A DNA stretch of 64,000 bases, from the NCBI GenBank assembly GCA_022701365.1, contig JAKUHH010000154.1, forward strand, positions 1 through 64,000, in the 5' to 3' direction. Made by a program: the position numbers and the translations under genes. How positions within the stretch are numbered: position 1 is the stretch's first letter; each line of letters starts with the position of its first letter. The stretch comes from Mycocentrospora acerina. Its lineage: Eukaryota; Ascomycota; Dothideomycetes; Pleosporales. This document shows, piece by piece, positions 10,545 to 21,032 of the stretch. The notes below the pieces were generated by a model. The model was not told the DNA's origin. It saw only the letters and a list, made by a program, of their open reading frames with translations, and ran no database searches.

Positions 10545-12395
10545 ATGATGGAACTTCCTGCTCGCATCTCGTTCTCCGGGATCATAATAGCAATTGGTGT
10601 AATATACCTTTTCTTCAAAATTCTCCTCTTTGGGCGTCGAGAGAAGCATCTACCGCCTGGTCCTCCTACAGTACCGATACTGGGCAATGCGCATTTAATT
10701 CCAGCAAAGAATATTCACTTCAAGTAAGACCACTTTGAGCGTTTTGTAAACTCAATGAAGCGTTTGCTTACTTTACTCATAGACTTAAGGAATGGAGCGA
10801 CAAATACGGACCTGTTTTTTCACTAAAGGTTGGCAAGTCGACAATGATAGTTCTCAATGATCGAAAGTCTGTTCACGATCTTGTGGATAAGAAGAGTGCG
10901 CTATACGCGGACCGACCAGTAAACCACCAACTTCAACTTGCAATGCACGACGAAAATATGGCTGTTATGCATTCTGGGGATCGATGGAGGGCGAATCGAA
11001 AGGTAGCTTCTCAACTATTGGCACCGCAGAGATTAGATGGTGAGATCGCGGAGATTCAGGAATCCGAGTAAATTTTCAGCCAGCTAGTTACTCAGAGCGG
11101 AAACTAACATTGGACAGGATAACTGCCTTGATGCGTGACCTGCTAGAAAATCCAGAAGAATTTCGATCAAGCGTTAAACGCACGACTGGTTCTATTGCAA
11201 GTATCTTAATTCATGGGCATCGTGCGCCTGACTGGGACAGCCTTTGGGCTTATGTTGGTTACACCCATTTTTACTCTGACATCCAAAACTGATTTTTACA
11301 GGCTCCATACGTTGTCATGGAATTGGTAAGCCTTACTGAGAATTTTAGTACTTTTTGTACATGACATAATTAAAACCATCAGGTTTCAAAAGTGGCTGCT
11401 CCAGGAACACATCTACCGGTTGACGAGTTCCCGTTTCTCAAACTTATACCAGAGCGATGGCGTCCGGCACACAAACTTGCCAAAGAAACCTATCGAGTTT
11501 CTACAAAAATCTGGTCCGAAGCGCGAGAGCGGGTCGAAAAGCGGCGCAGGGAAGGAGATAGGCGGCACTCTCTACTTGACCAGATACTGGATGGTAAGGT
11601 CAAGTCTGATGTGCCACTGACTAACGCACAAGTGAACAACTTCTTGGGGACCATTCACCTAGGCGCATCTGACACAACTTCCTCCGCTACATTGACAACC
11701 ATCCTCTACCTGGCCAGACACCCCGAATTTCAAGAAAAAGCGAGAGTTGAGTTGGACCATGTGTGTGGGACGAATCGGATGCCTAACTGGTCCGATTTTT
11801 CAAGCCTGCCATACATTAACTGTATTGTTAAGGAAGGCTTACGGATTCAGCCAGTGTATGTCAACGAATTTATGCCTTTCTCGCTGCTGCTAAAAGACTT
11901 TCTAGCATCCCAGCCGGTCTTCCACATCGAGTGAAAGAAGATGACTGGTACAACGGTATGCTGATTCCTAAAGGTGCTACCATCTTTATCGCACCCTATG
12001 CGCTCCACTATTGCCTCTTCTCTGAGCCCTCGGTTTATAACCCTGATCGCTTTCTCAACCATCCTAAACTCGCAATGGCGTACGCGGGCAGTCCCGATTA
12101 TGAAAACCGTGACCACTACGCGTACGGAGCCGGCCGGCGCATTTGCGTAGGAATTCATTTTGCGGAACGTACGCAGTGGCGCATAGTAGCGAAAATGCTG
12201 TGGGCTTTCAAAATTGAACCAGCCGTTGATGAAAGAGGAAATGCGATTGATCTAGAAACGACAGCGTACGAGGACGGTTTGGTGGCAGTCCCGATGCCTT
12301 ACATGGTAAAATTTATACCGAGAAGTGAGAAGCACGCTGAGGTTGTGCGAAGAGAGTTTGAAGAAGTTGAGCAGTTATTGAAGAAATGGGAGTGA
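10545..12395 (+). CDS. Cytochrome P450 monooxygenase
   Basis: Six exons: 10545-10723, 10783-11067, 11118-11253, 11302-11325, 11383-11855, 11906-12395; 528 aa. An N-terminal membrane anchor (IIIAIGVIYLFFKILLFG) is followed by the proline hinge LPPGPP, which points to an ER P450. The I-helix has GASDTTSS, the K-helix ExxR is KEGLRIQP, the PERF-like region is YNPDRFLNHP, and the haem loop is YGAGRRICVG with the Cys ligand. Splicing intron 5 restores RIQPVIPAGLPHRV, a normal P450 stretch. Exon 4 is only 24 nt and follows a weak GTTGGT donor. The substrate cannot be told from sequence. The terpene synthase 3.2 kb downstream on the same strand makes a terpenoid substrate a fair hypothesis. ATG 10548 is an equally good start. 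Confidence 0.93.
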
Positions 12396-13059
12396 GGACT
12401 ATGTTGTCCGCGCACATCTTATAGTAACCAATGAGCAGGCGAGTAATTATTACATTTGTGTTGACTAGAACCCACATGATGGATGATCAACCATTCTCTT
12501 CTAATTTAACATGTGCGTAATGGAAATTATTCACGATAACTCTTTAAATCAGATCTATCTTTTGCATTCTCTTACTTACCCGACACGACTTTGGTAGAAT
12601 GAATTGACTGGGATTTCAGGCACCAATTGCTTGATCCTCAGAAAGCGATTTCTTTTTAACTTCATCACCCAGCCAATACGAAGAATGAAAAATTGTGATT
12701 AGGTTATGACAACCAATGTCTCTCATAACTGGCTGCGCTAAATTATCCGTTTCAGTCTCTGCCTTACTGGTGCATCTGATGCTTCTTACAATCACGTACT
12801 GTTGGGCTTGAAGCTTGGAAGAACTAGATAATGCGTTGTAATAATATCCTTACCTTTTTCAGTATGGAACAGTGTGTTGAGCCAATTAGAAAGCCGTGCT
12901 TCGTGATGATGCCATCTTGACCATCGAGGTGCTCAGTGGTCAGGCACACAAACGAAGCAAGTAAATATATGAAACCATCAAGGTACGTTTCCTACGATTT
13001 CAGAACCACAAACTTCTCAATCAACTCTGATAAATCTTTTACAAAATTTCATCAGTTCA
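12396..13059. other. Intergenic interval
   Basis: AT-rich spacer between the P450 and the CobW gene. I see no gene, tRNA or clear repeat in it. Confidence 0.5.
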
Positions 13060-14892
13060 ATGGCTCCATCCAAACGAAGAAAGACAGAAAGCTTAGATGC
13101 AAAAGCTAAGAGCAAGAATAATGAGCGGAAGCTCCTACCTGTAACCATTCTTTCTGGATTTTTGGTAAGCAACCACCTCAATAGCATACAGAAAAGAAAA
13201 GATACTGACCAGAACAAGGGAAGTGGTAAAACTACGCTCCTCCGTCACATACTTCAGTCTTCCGAGCATGGCCTCCGAATCGCTGTTATTGTAAACGACA
13301 TGGCATCCGTAAATATTGATGCCAATTTGATCAGTCGCTCCACAGAGCCACAAAGGAAGCAACTTGGGACAGAAGAAATACGTGTGAAAGAGAAGGTTGT
13401 GCAGATGCAGAACGGCTGTATCTGCTGCACTTTGAGAAGTGACCTACTCACTGAACTTGCTCGTCTTGCATGGAGCGAAGAAGGCTTCGACCACGTTCTC
13501 ATTGAGAGCAGCGGAATCAGTGAACCTCAGCAGGTTGCAGAGACCTTTACTGCCGAGCTGACAGAGGCAATGATCGACGCTGAGGGTATGGAACCTGACG
13601 AGAAAGAGATATTTATCAAAGTGTGAGTACTGATGCTCATAATACGTACCGTCTGACTTGCTGACTCGAGAAAAGCGCAAAACTTGGTGGACTCAAAAAT
13701 ATCGCTACTGTCGACACCATGGTCACCGTCGTAGATGCATTCCGCTTCTTCTCTGAATTCGACACTGCCGAGTTTCTACAAGACCGCTTTGGGAGGGACG
13801 AAGTTCCTGACGAAGATCAGCGAACTATCTCAGATCTCTTTGCAGATCAGATTGAGTTTGCGAACGTCATCATCGTAAACAAGCTCGATAGAGTGGATAA
13901 GCAAACACTTGGTCGTGTCAAAGCCTACGTCAAGACATTGAACCCAGCCGCTAAGATCATTGACGCAAAATACTCGAAAGTTGATATCCGCGAGATGCTC
14001 AACACCGGGTCGTTTAACTTCGCAGAGGCTGTTGCAAGTCCAGGATGGCTGAGAAGTCTGCACGAGATGACTGTTATGGATGTTCAGGGAAGGAAGCGCG
14101 TTGCACCAAAGCCGGAGACGCTCGAGTGAGTTATTATCTTACAGTCATCATTAATCCTAACTGACATCGGATTGAAGGTATGGTATTGGCAGCTTTGTCT
14201 ATCGTGCACGTAGACCTTTTGATCCACTGAAACTGTACCGCGTTATTGAGGGCAAGTTCATTTTACTACAAGAGGAACCAGACGATGAAGAAGAAGATGA
14301 AGATGAAATCGAAGACAATTCGAGCGATGCAAGTTCAGCTACCGATGACTGTACAGCCTCAGAGGTAGACTCTGATGAGATGAGTAATGCTCCCCTCATG
14401 GATGATGCCACTATTCTGGCCAACAAAAAAGCCTGCTCGTACTTCAGCGGTCTTCATCGTAGCAAAGGAGTTTTCTGGCTTGCCACTCGCCCTTTTCAGA
14501 TGGGCTCCTGGAGTACAGCTGGCGCGATGCTAACTCTTGGCTCCGAGATGCCATGGTTCCGCTGCATTCCAGAAGAAGAGTGGGGCGCTGATGAAGACAC
14601 TGCAGCGGCCATTCGAAATGATTTCGAGGGTGAATGGGGTGATCGCCGACAAGAATTAGTACTGATTGGAGAGAAGCTTGATGTCGACGGCCTGACCAAA
14701 CTGCTGGATAGCTGTCTGCTGAGTAGAGCGGAGATGCGCAAGTGGGAGAGATTGATGCATAGCAAGATTCTAAGTGACGAATCTAAAGAGGAAAAGTTGC
14801 AAGAATTGTGGGATGATGGCTACTGGGCAGAATGGGCGCATGGAGACAACGAGGATGGACATGATCATGAACACGGCGGTTCACACAGATAG
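13060..14892 (+). CDS. CobW/COG0523-family GTPase, putative metal chaperone
   Basis: Exons 13060-13164, 13219-13622, 13676-14125, 14178-14892; 557 aa. Intron 1 cuts the Walker A loop. Using the AAG acceptor at 13216-13218 gives SGFLGSGKTTLLRH (about 32-45), the standard CobW loop. The metal site GCICC follows at about 101-105, then IESSGISEP, the G4 motif VNKLDR, a long acidic insert (about 355-380) and the CobW_C domain with RSKGVFWLATRP. The extreme C-terminus is His-rich (HGDNEDGHDHEHGG), a likely extra metal site. The family uses GTP to load zinc or cobalt into client enzymes. It lacks a visible CPELVPI motif, so it is not clearly the Zng1 type. It lies between a P450 and a terpene synthase, all on one strand. 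Confidence 0.9.
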
Positions 14893-15603
14893 GATCTTGG
14901 TTATATTTCTACGAGTTTTTCAACTTTTGACCCTAAAACGTCTATCACATACTCTTAGCAATTGGACAGGTAGTGAGCGGAAATTGCAGGTGTGTCAGTT
15001 GCGATGCGTAGTGCGGTAATATTTCGTCAATTTCTCCCTATTTTGATTGCCCTTGCTTACCAGATAACTGGTGTTTAACCCTTACATTTGAATCGGTGAA
15101 TCGTGGATCCACAAAATTTTAGATCAGCCAAGAAGTTCTAGCGTCGTGGATAGTTATGCGCCAGCGCGGTTGCATACTTGGTCGACCTCGAAGGAGAGGC
15201 CATTGGCCATGCTTAGTTGACAAGTAGAAAAGTTGACAACGTTCGTTATAATAGAGCTGTTTTTTCGGAAAAGGTCGAAGGATATCGATACTCAAGTTCT
15301 TTTAGAACTATTGTTTTTCAGCTCTTTGCTATCATTGCAGGGTTTTTTGCCGAACATTCTCAACAGTGATATGTGGCACAGTCATGAAGTGATTCAGGAC
15401 ATCCCTTGCTGAAGCTCAAGCATAATCGTAAAACGCAACAAGCGCTAAACGGTGCCATCCCACCGTATTATGCGGCACAGGAAACTCGAAAACGATTATA
15501 TCTACCCGAGCTGTTAGATATGGCCCTCTCCAAACACGAATATCTTTTCAATCGCTTGCTATCCAATATCTCTTGTTCCCTTTGAGAGTCTACAAAAATC
15601 ATC
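14893..15603. other. Intergenic interval before the terpene synthase
   Basis: Spacer of 711 bp without a supported gene. Presumably it holds the terpene synthase promoter; no strong TATA element stands out. Confidence 0.5.
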
Positions 15604-16692
15604 ATGGCAATTTCAGTACTCACTACTGCGATAAAAGACCACCGTCCGGAGCTCCTCAGCCGGATCCGTGGACAAACAATTGAAGTCCCAGACCTTCTTC
15701 TGATATATGCGGGTTGGATTGTGCAGAAACACGACACTACCGACCAACTTCGCTACAATCTTGAAGATTGGTTTAGAGCATATGTGCCGACAGAGAAAGA
15801 ACGTGTAAAGCAACGCAAAGTTGACAGTGCCTATTGCGCTGGACACTTCTTTGGTCGAGTGCCCGATGAGAAATTCAAGATTCTCGGGTCACTGGTCGCT
15901 TGGTTCTTTTTCTGGGACGATGAAGTTGATTGCGGCTCCCTCGTTGAGGAAAGTGAGAAAGCTGAGGCTTACTGTGATGATGCCATGAACTTCATACGGA
16001 GCCATCTACAGCCAAACATATACAACGAAGCTCCAGCCCCCGGGCGACTGCACAACTCGGGGCCCTATGTTGAGATTGGGAGGGCAATGCAGACTGGCCA
16101 GTCGCTCGAAGACCGTGATAGGTTCGCGCGGTCGCTTTGCGAGTATCTAGAATCCGTACGCGATGCTCAAGCTCAGCGACTACGAGGCGTATCGAGCGTG
16201 GAGGAATACATCAAGGGTAGACTTGTATCTGTTGCATGTGAGCCATGCCTCACAGTCATGGCATGGGCTTACGACCTTTCGTTGCCATCATGGGTCTGGA
16301 ATCATGAATCAACTCTACGCCTTTTCCGTGAGGTTTCGATGGGTTCTTTCCTTTGCAATGACATTGCTTCGCTCAAGAAAGAGGTCGATGACAACGAGAT
16401 CGACTCTCTTGTCCCTATTTTGGTCTATCATGAAGGTATTTCTGCTCAGCAGGCTGTTGAAAAAGTTTCTAGCATGGCCGCACAGTCGTGGCAGGATCTT
16501 CTTGCTGCGGAGAGATGTTTAAGATCTGTGGTCAGCGAAGAAGATGAGCAAGTGAGACTGGACGTCGAGCTTCTGATCCGCGGCTGCAAGGATATCCTTG
16601 TCGGGGGTCTGATGTTCACTTTTCATGCTCCAAGATATCTGCCAAAGACTGCGTTTGAGAGGAGCGGACGCAAGTACAAGGTTGTGTTGTAG
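15604..16692 (+). CDS. Class I terpene synthase (sesquiterpene-cyclase type)
   Basis: Single exon, 362 aa, the usual size of a fungal sesquiterpene cyclase. The first metal-binding motif is WFFFWDDEVDCG (DDEVD at 105-109). The second, NDIASLKKE, is a perfect NDxxSxxKE (NSE/DTE) triad at 252-260. The C-terminal Arg-Tyr pair is present as APRYLP. The alpha-helical fold coordinates three Mg ions to ionise a prenyl diphosphate, most likely farnesyl diphosphate in the cytosol. No class II DxDD motif and no prenyltransferase domain are present. The product cannot be predicted. A P450, an amidohydrolase and a Zn2Cys6 regulator within 11 kb upstream resemble a small terpenoid cluster; a CobW GTPase between them is unusual. 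Confidence 0.92.
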   Translation: MAISVLTTAIKDHRPELLSRIRGQTIEVPDLLLIYAGWIVQKHDTTDQLRYNLEDWFRAYVPTEKERVKQRKVDSAYCAGHFFGRVPDEKFKILGSLVAWFFFWDDEVDCGSLVEESEKAEAYCDDAMNFIRSHLQPNIYNEAPAPGRLHNSGPYVEIGRAMQTGQSLEDRDRFARSLCEYLESVRDAQAQRLRGVSSVEEYIKGRLVSVACEPCLTVMAWAYDLSLPSWVWNHESTLRLFREVSMGSFLCNDIASLKKEVDDNEIDSLVPILVYHEGISAQQAVEKVSSMAAQSWQDLLAAERCLRSVVSEEDEQVRLDVELLIRGCKDILVGGLMFTFHAPRYLPKTAFERSGRKYKVVL

Positions 16693-17396
16693 TTGAGGTA
16701 TTCAGCCTATTCATTTGTGCAGCAGTAGTTGATGAAGTCCCCCATCCTCTACCATTCGTTCGGGACGATATGCCACGACGGAGATGCTATTTTAGGAATT
16801 AATGCAAGTTTTACCCTACCTACTACTATTATTACTATTTGAACTCTACCAGTCGTGTGCATTTTTCCGATATGAAAGTACGAGTACCTCTTGGATGCAG
16901 AAGAATGCAAACATGCCAAGCACAGAAACGCAGGTGCCCATGTTTCGGGTTGATTCTACAGGCTGCTGTTCAGCCAGCCTTACAAACACAGCGTCAGAAG
17001 CAAGTATGCGCTGCGTGCGCCTCCTAGCCACACCCGCAACCGAGGACGCTTGGCAAATCTTGGCCGCCGTTGTGCAGGCTAAAACAGTGCTGATTAACGT
17101 CATTTGAAGAGGGGTTGGACATGGATCTGCAATTCCTCCGCCGAGTCCTCCGCATTTCCTCCAATGGCTGGGACCCATGGACGTGATGTACCTGCATACT
17201 TCGGGAAGCAATACATCGAGCGCAAATTGCAGCAAGAAGCGAAACTTGCAAATCTGTGGGGATCATGAACGGAGAACATCCCGACATGTCACCACGGGCG
17301 AATCGCGAGCGAATAATGGCGTGAGGCCAGTATACAAAAGGGCGAAATGATCCTCACCGTCTTTATAACCGAACAGGGCAATCTTTGTTTAACAAC
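16693..17396. other. Intergenic interval, probable GH51 promoter
   Basis: The part nearest GH51 holds a GGCTAAA motif, two CTCCGC CreA-like sites (17136-17141, 17148-17153) and TATAA at 17364-17368. A frame at 16802-17107 begins with a Leu-rich, signal-like stretch (MQVLPYLLLLLLFEL) but has no family and overlaps an equally long antisense frame, so I do not call it. Confidence 0.5.
17077..17083 (+). promoter_or_regulatory. XlnR/Xyr1-type GGCTAAA motif upstream of GH51
   Basis: GGCTAAA lies 314-320 bp before the arabinofuranosidase start. It equals the binding core known for the xylanase regulator XlnR in Aspergillus. A seven-base match can occur by chance, but the convergent acetylxylan esterase has the same motif upstream. 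Confidence 0.45.
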
Positions 17397-19581
17397 ATGG
17401 CACGTCTCAAACAGGTTCTCGTCGCTGCGACATGCATCGCGTCTACCAGCGCTGTCAATATCCTCGTGCAGGAATCTGGAGGAAACCTGACTGGGAAATT
17501 CGGACATCAATACGGCTACGGTTTCCTTCATGAAGTAGATTGATCTTCCCAAATTAGCGACTTCATATGCTAAGCACCTCGGCAGGACATTAACAATTCT
17601 GGTGATGGCGGAATCTATGCCGAGCTGATACAAAACCGAGCATTCCAATACAGCAAAGAGTTCCCAGTATCTACTGCTCACTACTTTCCTATCAACGGCG
17701 CAAAGCTCGGTATTCAAGAGCTGGAACAACCGCTCTCGAAGGCCCTGCCCGCTTCCCTACGAGTGACAGCCAGCAACAGCACTGGTGTGGTCGGGTTCAG
17801 GAACGAGGGTTACTGGGGTATCGATGTAAGACAACAGAAGTATACAGGATCGTTCTGGGTAAAAGGCGCGTACAAAGGCCATTTCACGGCATCATTGCAA
17901 TCAAACTTGACAAACCAAACCTTTGGATCAGTTGAAGTGGATTCCAAGGCGGTTGCAAGCGAGTGGACCGAGCATGAGTTTGAGCTTGTGCCTGAGAGAG
18001 ACGCACCAAACTCCAATAACACATTCGCGATTACCTTTGACCCCAAAGGTACGACTAATGGCACTCTGGATTTCAACCTGATCAGCCTTTTCCCACCCAC
18101 CTACAAGGATCGTAAGAATGGGCTCCGCGTTGATATTGCTGAGGCTTTGGCTGGCATGAATCCCGTAAGTACCGTTGTTTTGCTTACTTGCTAAGATCCA
18201 AACAATAACATCATGCTTAGCACTTCCTCCGCTTCCCTGGTGGAAACATGCTCGAAGGTCTCACGAATACCACTTACTGGGATTGGAAAGACACTCTAGG
18301 CCCGCTCAAGGATCGCCCCGGGTTCCAAGGTGTCTGGAGCTACCAGCAAACTCACGGTCTCGGAATGATGGAATATCTTGAGTGGGCTGAAGATATGGAT
18401 CTGCAAATTGGTACGCATTCCAGACCCAGCTGTCACTAAAGTGAAACTCTAACAAACGCTTAGTAATCGGTGTTTGGGGCGGATTAGCTTTGAACGGCGA
18501 CGTCACGCCCAAGGAAGATTTGCAGCCATTCATTGATGACGCCCTCAACGAGATTGAGTTTGTTCGAGGTCCTGTCGACTCTACATGGGGCGCTCGACGC
18601 GCAGAACTCGGCCATCCTGAGCCTTTCGAGCTCAACTATGTTGAGATCAGTAACGAAGATTGGCTCGCAGGTTATCCCGGAGGATGGAATTCATACAAAG
18701 ACTATCGCTTCCCCATGTTCTATGAAGCCATCAGGGCCAAGTATCCTGACATTCAAGTCATTGCTTCCTCTGCCACCAGCGATCCAGCCCCAGAAGGTGC
18801 TACATCAGGTCCAAACTTCGACCAGGGGCTCAATTTTTCACGCACACCTGATGCCATTGGTGACTACCATCCCTACCGCGAGCCAGATGATCTTGTTGAA
18901 GAATTTGACCGCTTTGATAACGACATCGGCCATATCATCGGTGAGGTCGCTGCAACACACCCCAACGGCGGCTCACGCTGGAGAGGTCCACTTTACCCAT
19001 ATCCGTGGTGGATTGGCGCCGTCGGTGAAGCTGTTTCCCTCATCGGCTACGAACGCAACTCGGACCGAATCCCAGGAACCTTCTATGCACCTGTTCTCAA
19101 AAACGAGAACAAGTTCCAGTGGCCAATTACACTTATTCAGTTTACTGCGGATCCGAAGATGACTACCAAAGCCGTAACTTGGTATTGCTGGTCGCTATTC
19201 GCACACCACCCCATCTCGCACACTCTCCCAACTACTTCCAACTCAACATATGGGCCACTGTACTGGGGTGCAGGTGTGGATGCAAACCGTAACGGCGCGA
19301 AGGTCTGGAAGGGAGCTGTCTACAATACCACAGATAGCAGCGATGTTCCTGTTTCTGTGCATTTCCAAGGAGTTGCGGAAGGAACTAAGGCTTCGCTGAC
19401 TGTTCTCACCAACTCTGTCGGTGATCCATACGCTTATAACAGCCCCTTCACTGGCGAAAACATTGTAAACACGACGACGAGCGTTCTGACTGCCGGATCT
19501 GGAGGAACATTTGCGTTCAGCCTGCCTGAATTGAGTGTTGCAGTTTTAGACACAGACACTTCTATTGTCGCAAAGAATTAG
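17397..19581 (+). CDS. abfA: Secreted alpha-L-arabinofuranosidase, GH51
   Basis: Exons 17397-17534, 17586-18164, 18221-18410, 18464-19581; 674 aa. The signal peptide is MARLKQVLVAATCIASTSA. GH51 landmarks in order: HEDINNSGDGGIYAEL (made by splicing intron 1), a carbohydrate-binding-like insert (about 110-275), HFLRFPGGNMLEG, WDWKDTLGP and LGMMEYLEWAEDM, then EISNED, whose Glu (about 367) is the acid/base, and IIGEVAATHPNG, whose Glu (about 463) is the probable nucleophile. The enzyme removes arabinose side chains from arabinoxylan and arabinan outside the cell. Several NxT sites suggest N-glycosylation. It ends 244 bp from the convergent acetylxylan esterase, so the two form a hemicellulose-debranching pair. 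Confidence 0.93.
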
Positions 19582-19825
19582 AGCACCTAGAATGAGCTTA
19601 AATTTTCTAAAGTTACAAATATAAACTTCTGTATTATCACAGTCTGTCTCATCTTGCACAAAATACTGCACGAACAGTCCGGGGGCTTATCGCTCTATTT
19701 TATAATCAATCAAGCTCACAGCACCTGATGGTAGCAGGCCCTCTACGATAAAATTGTGAGTAGCATGTACACTTTTTCTTATTCTCTAGTACTTTACAAA
19801 GATCACTTGGACACCCTGCCACTAT

Positions 19826-20734
19826 TTAGTTCCCTGACTTTCTTGAAAAACAAGATGGGCCTTTGCACTTGAGATCAAAGAAATTCATGAGTACTTCCGC
19901 CTGGTCCGGAATGTTGTGAGTCACATTAGCCGCTTCATACGCCTCGACTTTTTTGCCATAACGAGTCCGTGTCCATCCAGCAAGTGGTGTGTTGTTCGTA
20001 ACCTCGGTCGGCTTCTCGCTTACACCGGTGACACTAGTCCACTGCTTAATCTCCTCCTTGAAGTTCTGAAAGTAAAGTACCGTGTCGTTTGTCCCGTGTA
20101 AGAGCTGCATCTTTGGTCGAAAGCCTTTGTAGCCAGGGTATGCGTTTTTGACCAGCGCCGCCCATTCCTTCCCAGTCTTGATGATCTTCCCGTTGGCGCA
20201 GTCGGAGTTCCATACAGTGTATCCATTGCCTGCAAAGCAGCCAAACGGTACACCAGCAAAAGCACTTCCAGCCGCAAAAACATCAGGGTAGGAGCCTAGC
20301 AGGACATTGGTCATCATAGCACCTGAGCTCGTTCCAGTGACAAAAACTCTATCCTTGTCCGCCTTGTACTTTTGTAGTGTCCACTTGACCATTGAAACAA
20401 TACCAAGAGCATCGCCACCACCGTTGTGAGTGAGAGACTGTTTGCTACTGACATCCCAGCATTGTCCTGGGTCTGCTGCATCGGGGTAAATGGAGATGAA
20501 ACCGTACTGATCACCTAGGGCTGCGTATGGACGGTTCTGGAAGACCTGTGGCCCGGTTCCTGTGCACCAATGCGGGACCACCATGATAGGAGGGTTTTCT
20601 GGCAGGTTCGCTGGTACATAGATGTACATTGATACATTTCGAGGATTGGGACCGAAGTTCGTGATTTCAGTGAGTGTTGATGAGAGCTGAGCTGATGCCG
20701 CGGCTGCGAATAGCGCGAAGTTGAAGAAAATCAT
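19826..20734 (-). CDS. axeA: Secreted acetylxylan esterase, CE1 (AxeA type)
   Basis: Single exon, 302 aa. A signal peptide (MIFFNFALFAAAASAQ) precedes an alpha/beta-hydrolase of the CE1/PHB-depolymerase group. The oxyanion region is MVVPHWCTGTGP, the nucleophile elbow is GTSSGAMM (Ser136 in GxSxG), the acid region is LHGTNDTVLYFQNF, and the late His is in NVTHNIPDQ. Conserved Cys pairs (Cys91, CFAGNGYTVWNSDC, CKGPSC) suggest disulphides, and there is no C-terminal CBM1. It removes acetyl groups from xylan and works with side-chain-removing enzymes such as the GH51 next door. A TATAAA lies about 50 bp before the start (20788-20783). Confidence 0.93.
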   Translation of the reverse strand: MIFFNFALFAAAASAQLSSTLTEITNFGPNPRNVSMYIYVPANLPENPPIMVVPHWCTGTGPQVFQNRPYAALGDQYGFISIYPDAADPGQCWDVSSKQSLTHNGGGDALGIVSMVKWTLQKYKADKDRVFVTGTSSGAMMTNVLLGSYPDVFAAGSAFAGVPFGCFAGNGYTVWNSDCANGKIIKTGKEWAALVKNAYPGYKGFRPKMQLLHGTNDTVLYFQNFKEEIKQWTSVTGVSEKPTEVTNNTPLAGWTRTRYGKKVEAYEAANVTHNIPDQAEVLMNFFDLKCKGPSCFSRKSGN

Positions 20735-20835
20735 CTTGACTGTTGATGTTTGATATGGGTTGTTGGGATACCTTGGAATACCTTTATATCCCGAGTATCA
20801 TAAACTACAACACTTGCCCTTGCATAGATGGGAGT

Positions 20836-20842
20836 GGCTAAA
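20836..20842 (+). promoter_or_regulatory. XlnR/Xyr1-type GGCTAAA motif upstream of AXE
   Basis: GGCTAAA lies 102-108 bp upstream of the esterase start codon, on the strand opposite to the gene. It is the same core as before the GH51 gene, which suggests shared control by a xylanase regulator. Confidence 0.5.
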
Positions 20843-20937
20843 TGCTCGCACTCCCGGTTTTGATTGGTGTGTTAGTCGGGGCTTCGGCCAGACGCTCCTA
20901 CAAAGTGCGTATATTTCAGTACATAAGGCGTAAAGCT

Positions 20938-21032
20938 CATACTTCTTTGCCCTTTTGGGCACGGAGTAACTGAAGTACTATAGGAGTACATCAATTTGAT
21001 GTACGGATCCCCCGCTCATGCGGGGAAGTATG
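20938..21032. repeat. Cluster of three perfect hairpins inside an outer inverted repeat
   Basis: TGCCC-TTTT-GGGCA (20948-20961), GTACATCAA-T-TTGATGTAC (20986-21004) and CCCCGC-TCAT-GCGGGG (21010-21025) follow one another. The 8-mer CATACTTC (20938-20945) is mirrored by GAAGTATG (21025-21032). All inner arms are perfect. It lies 204-298 bp upstream of the esterase. Nature unknown: palindromic transposable relic, structured RNA or regulatory DNA. Confidence 0.65.

Noticed and set aside
16802..17107. Possible small secreted protein with Leu-rich start
   Set aside because: The Leu run comes from a TACTACTATTATTACTATT tract, there is no family, and an antisense frame of similar length overlaps it; it also lies in the likely GH51 promoter.
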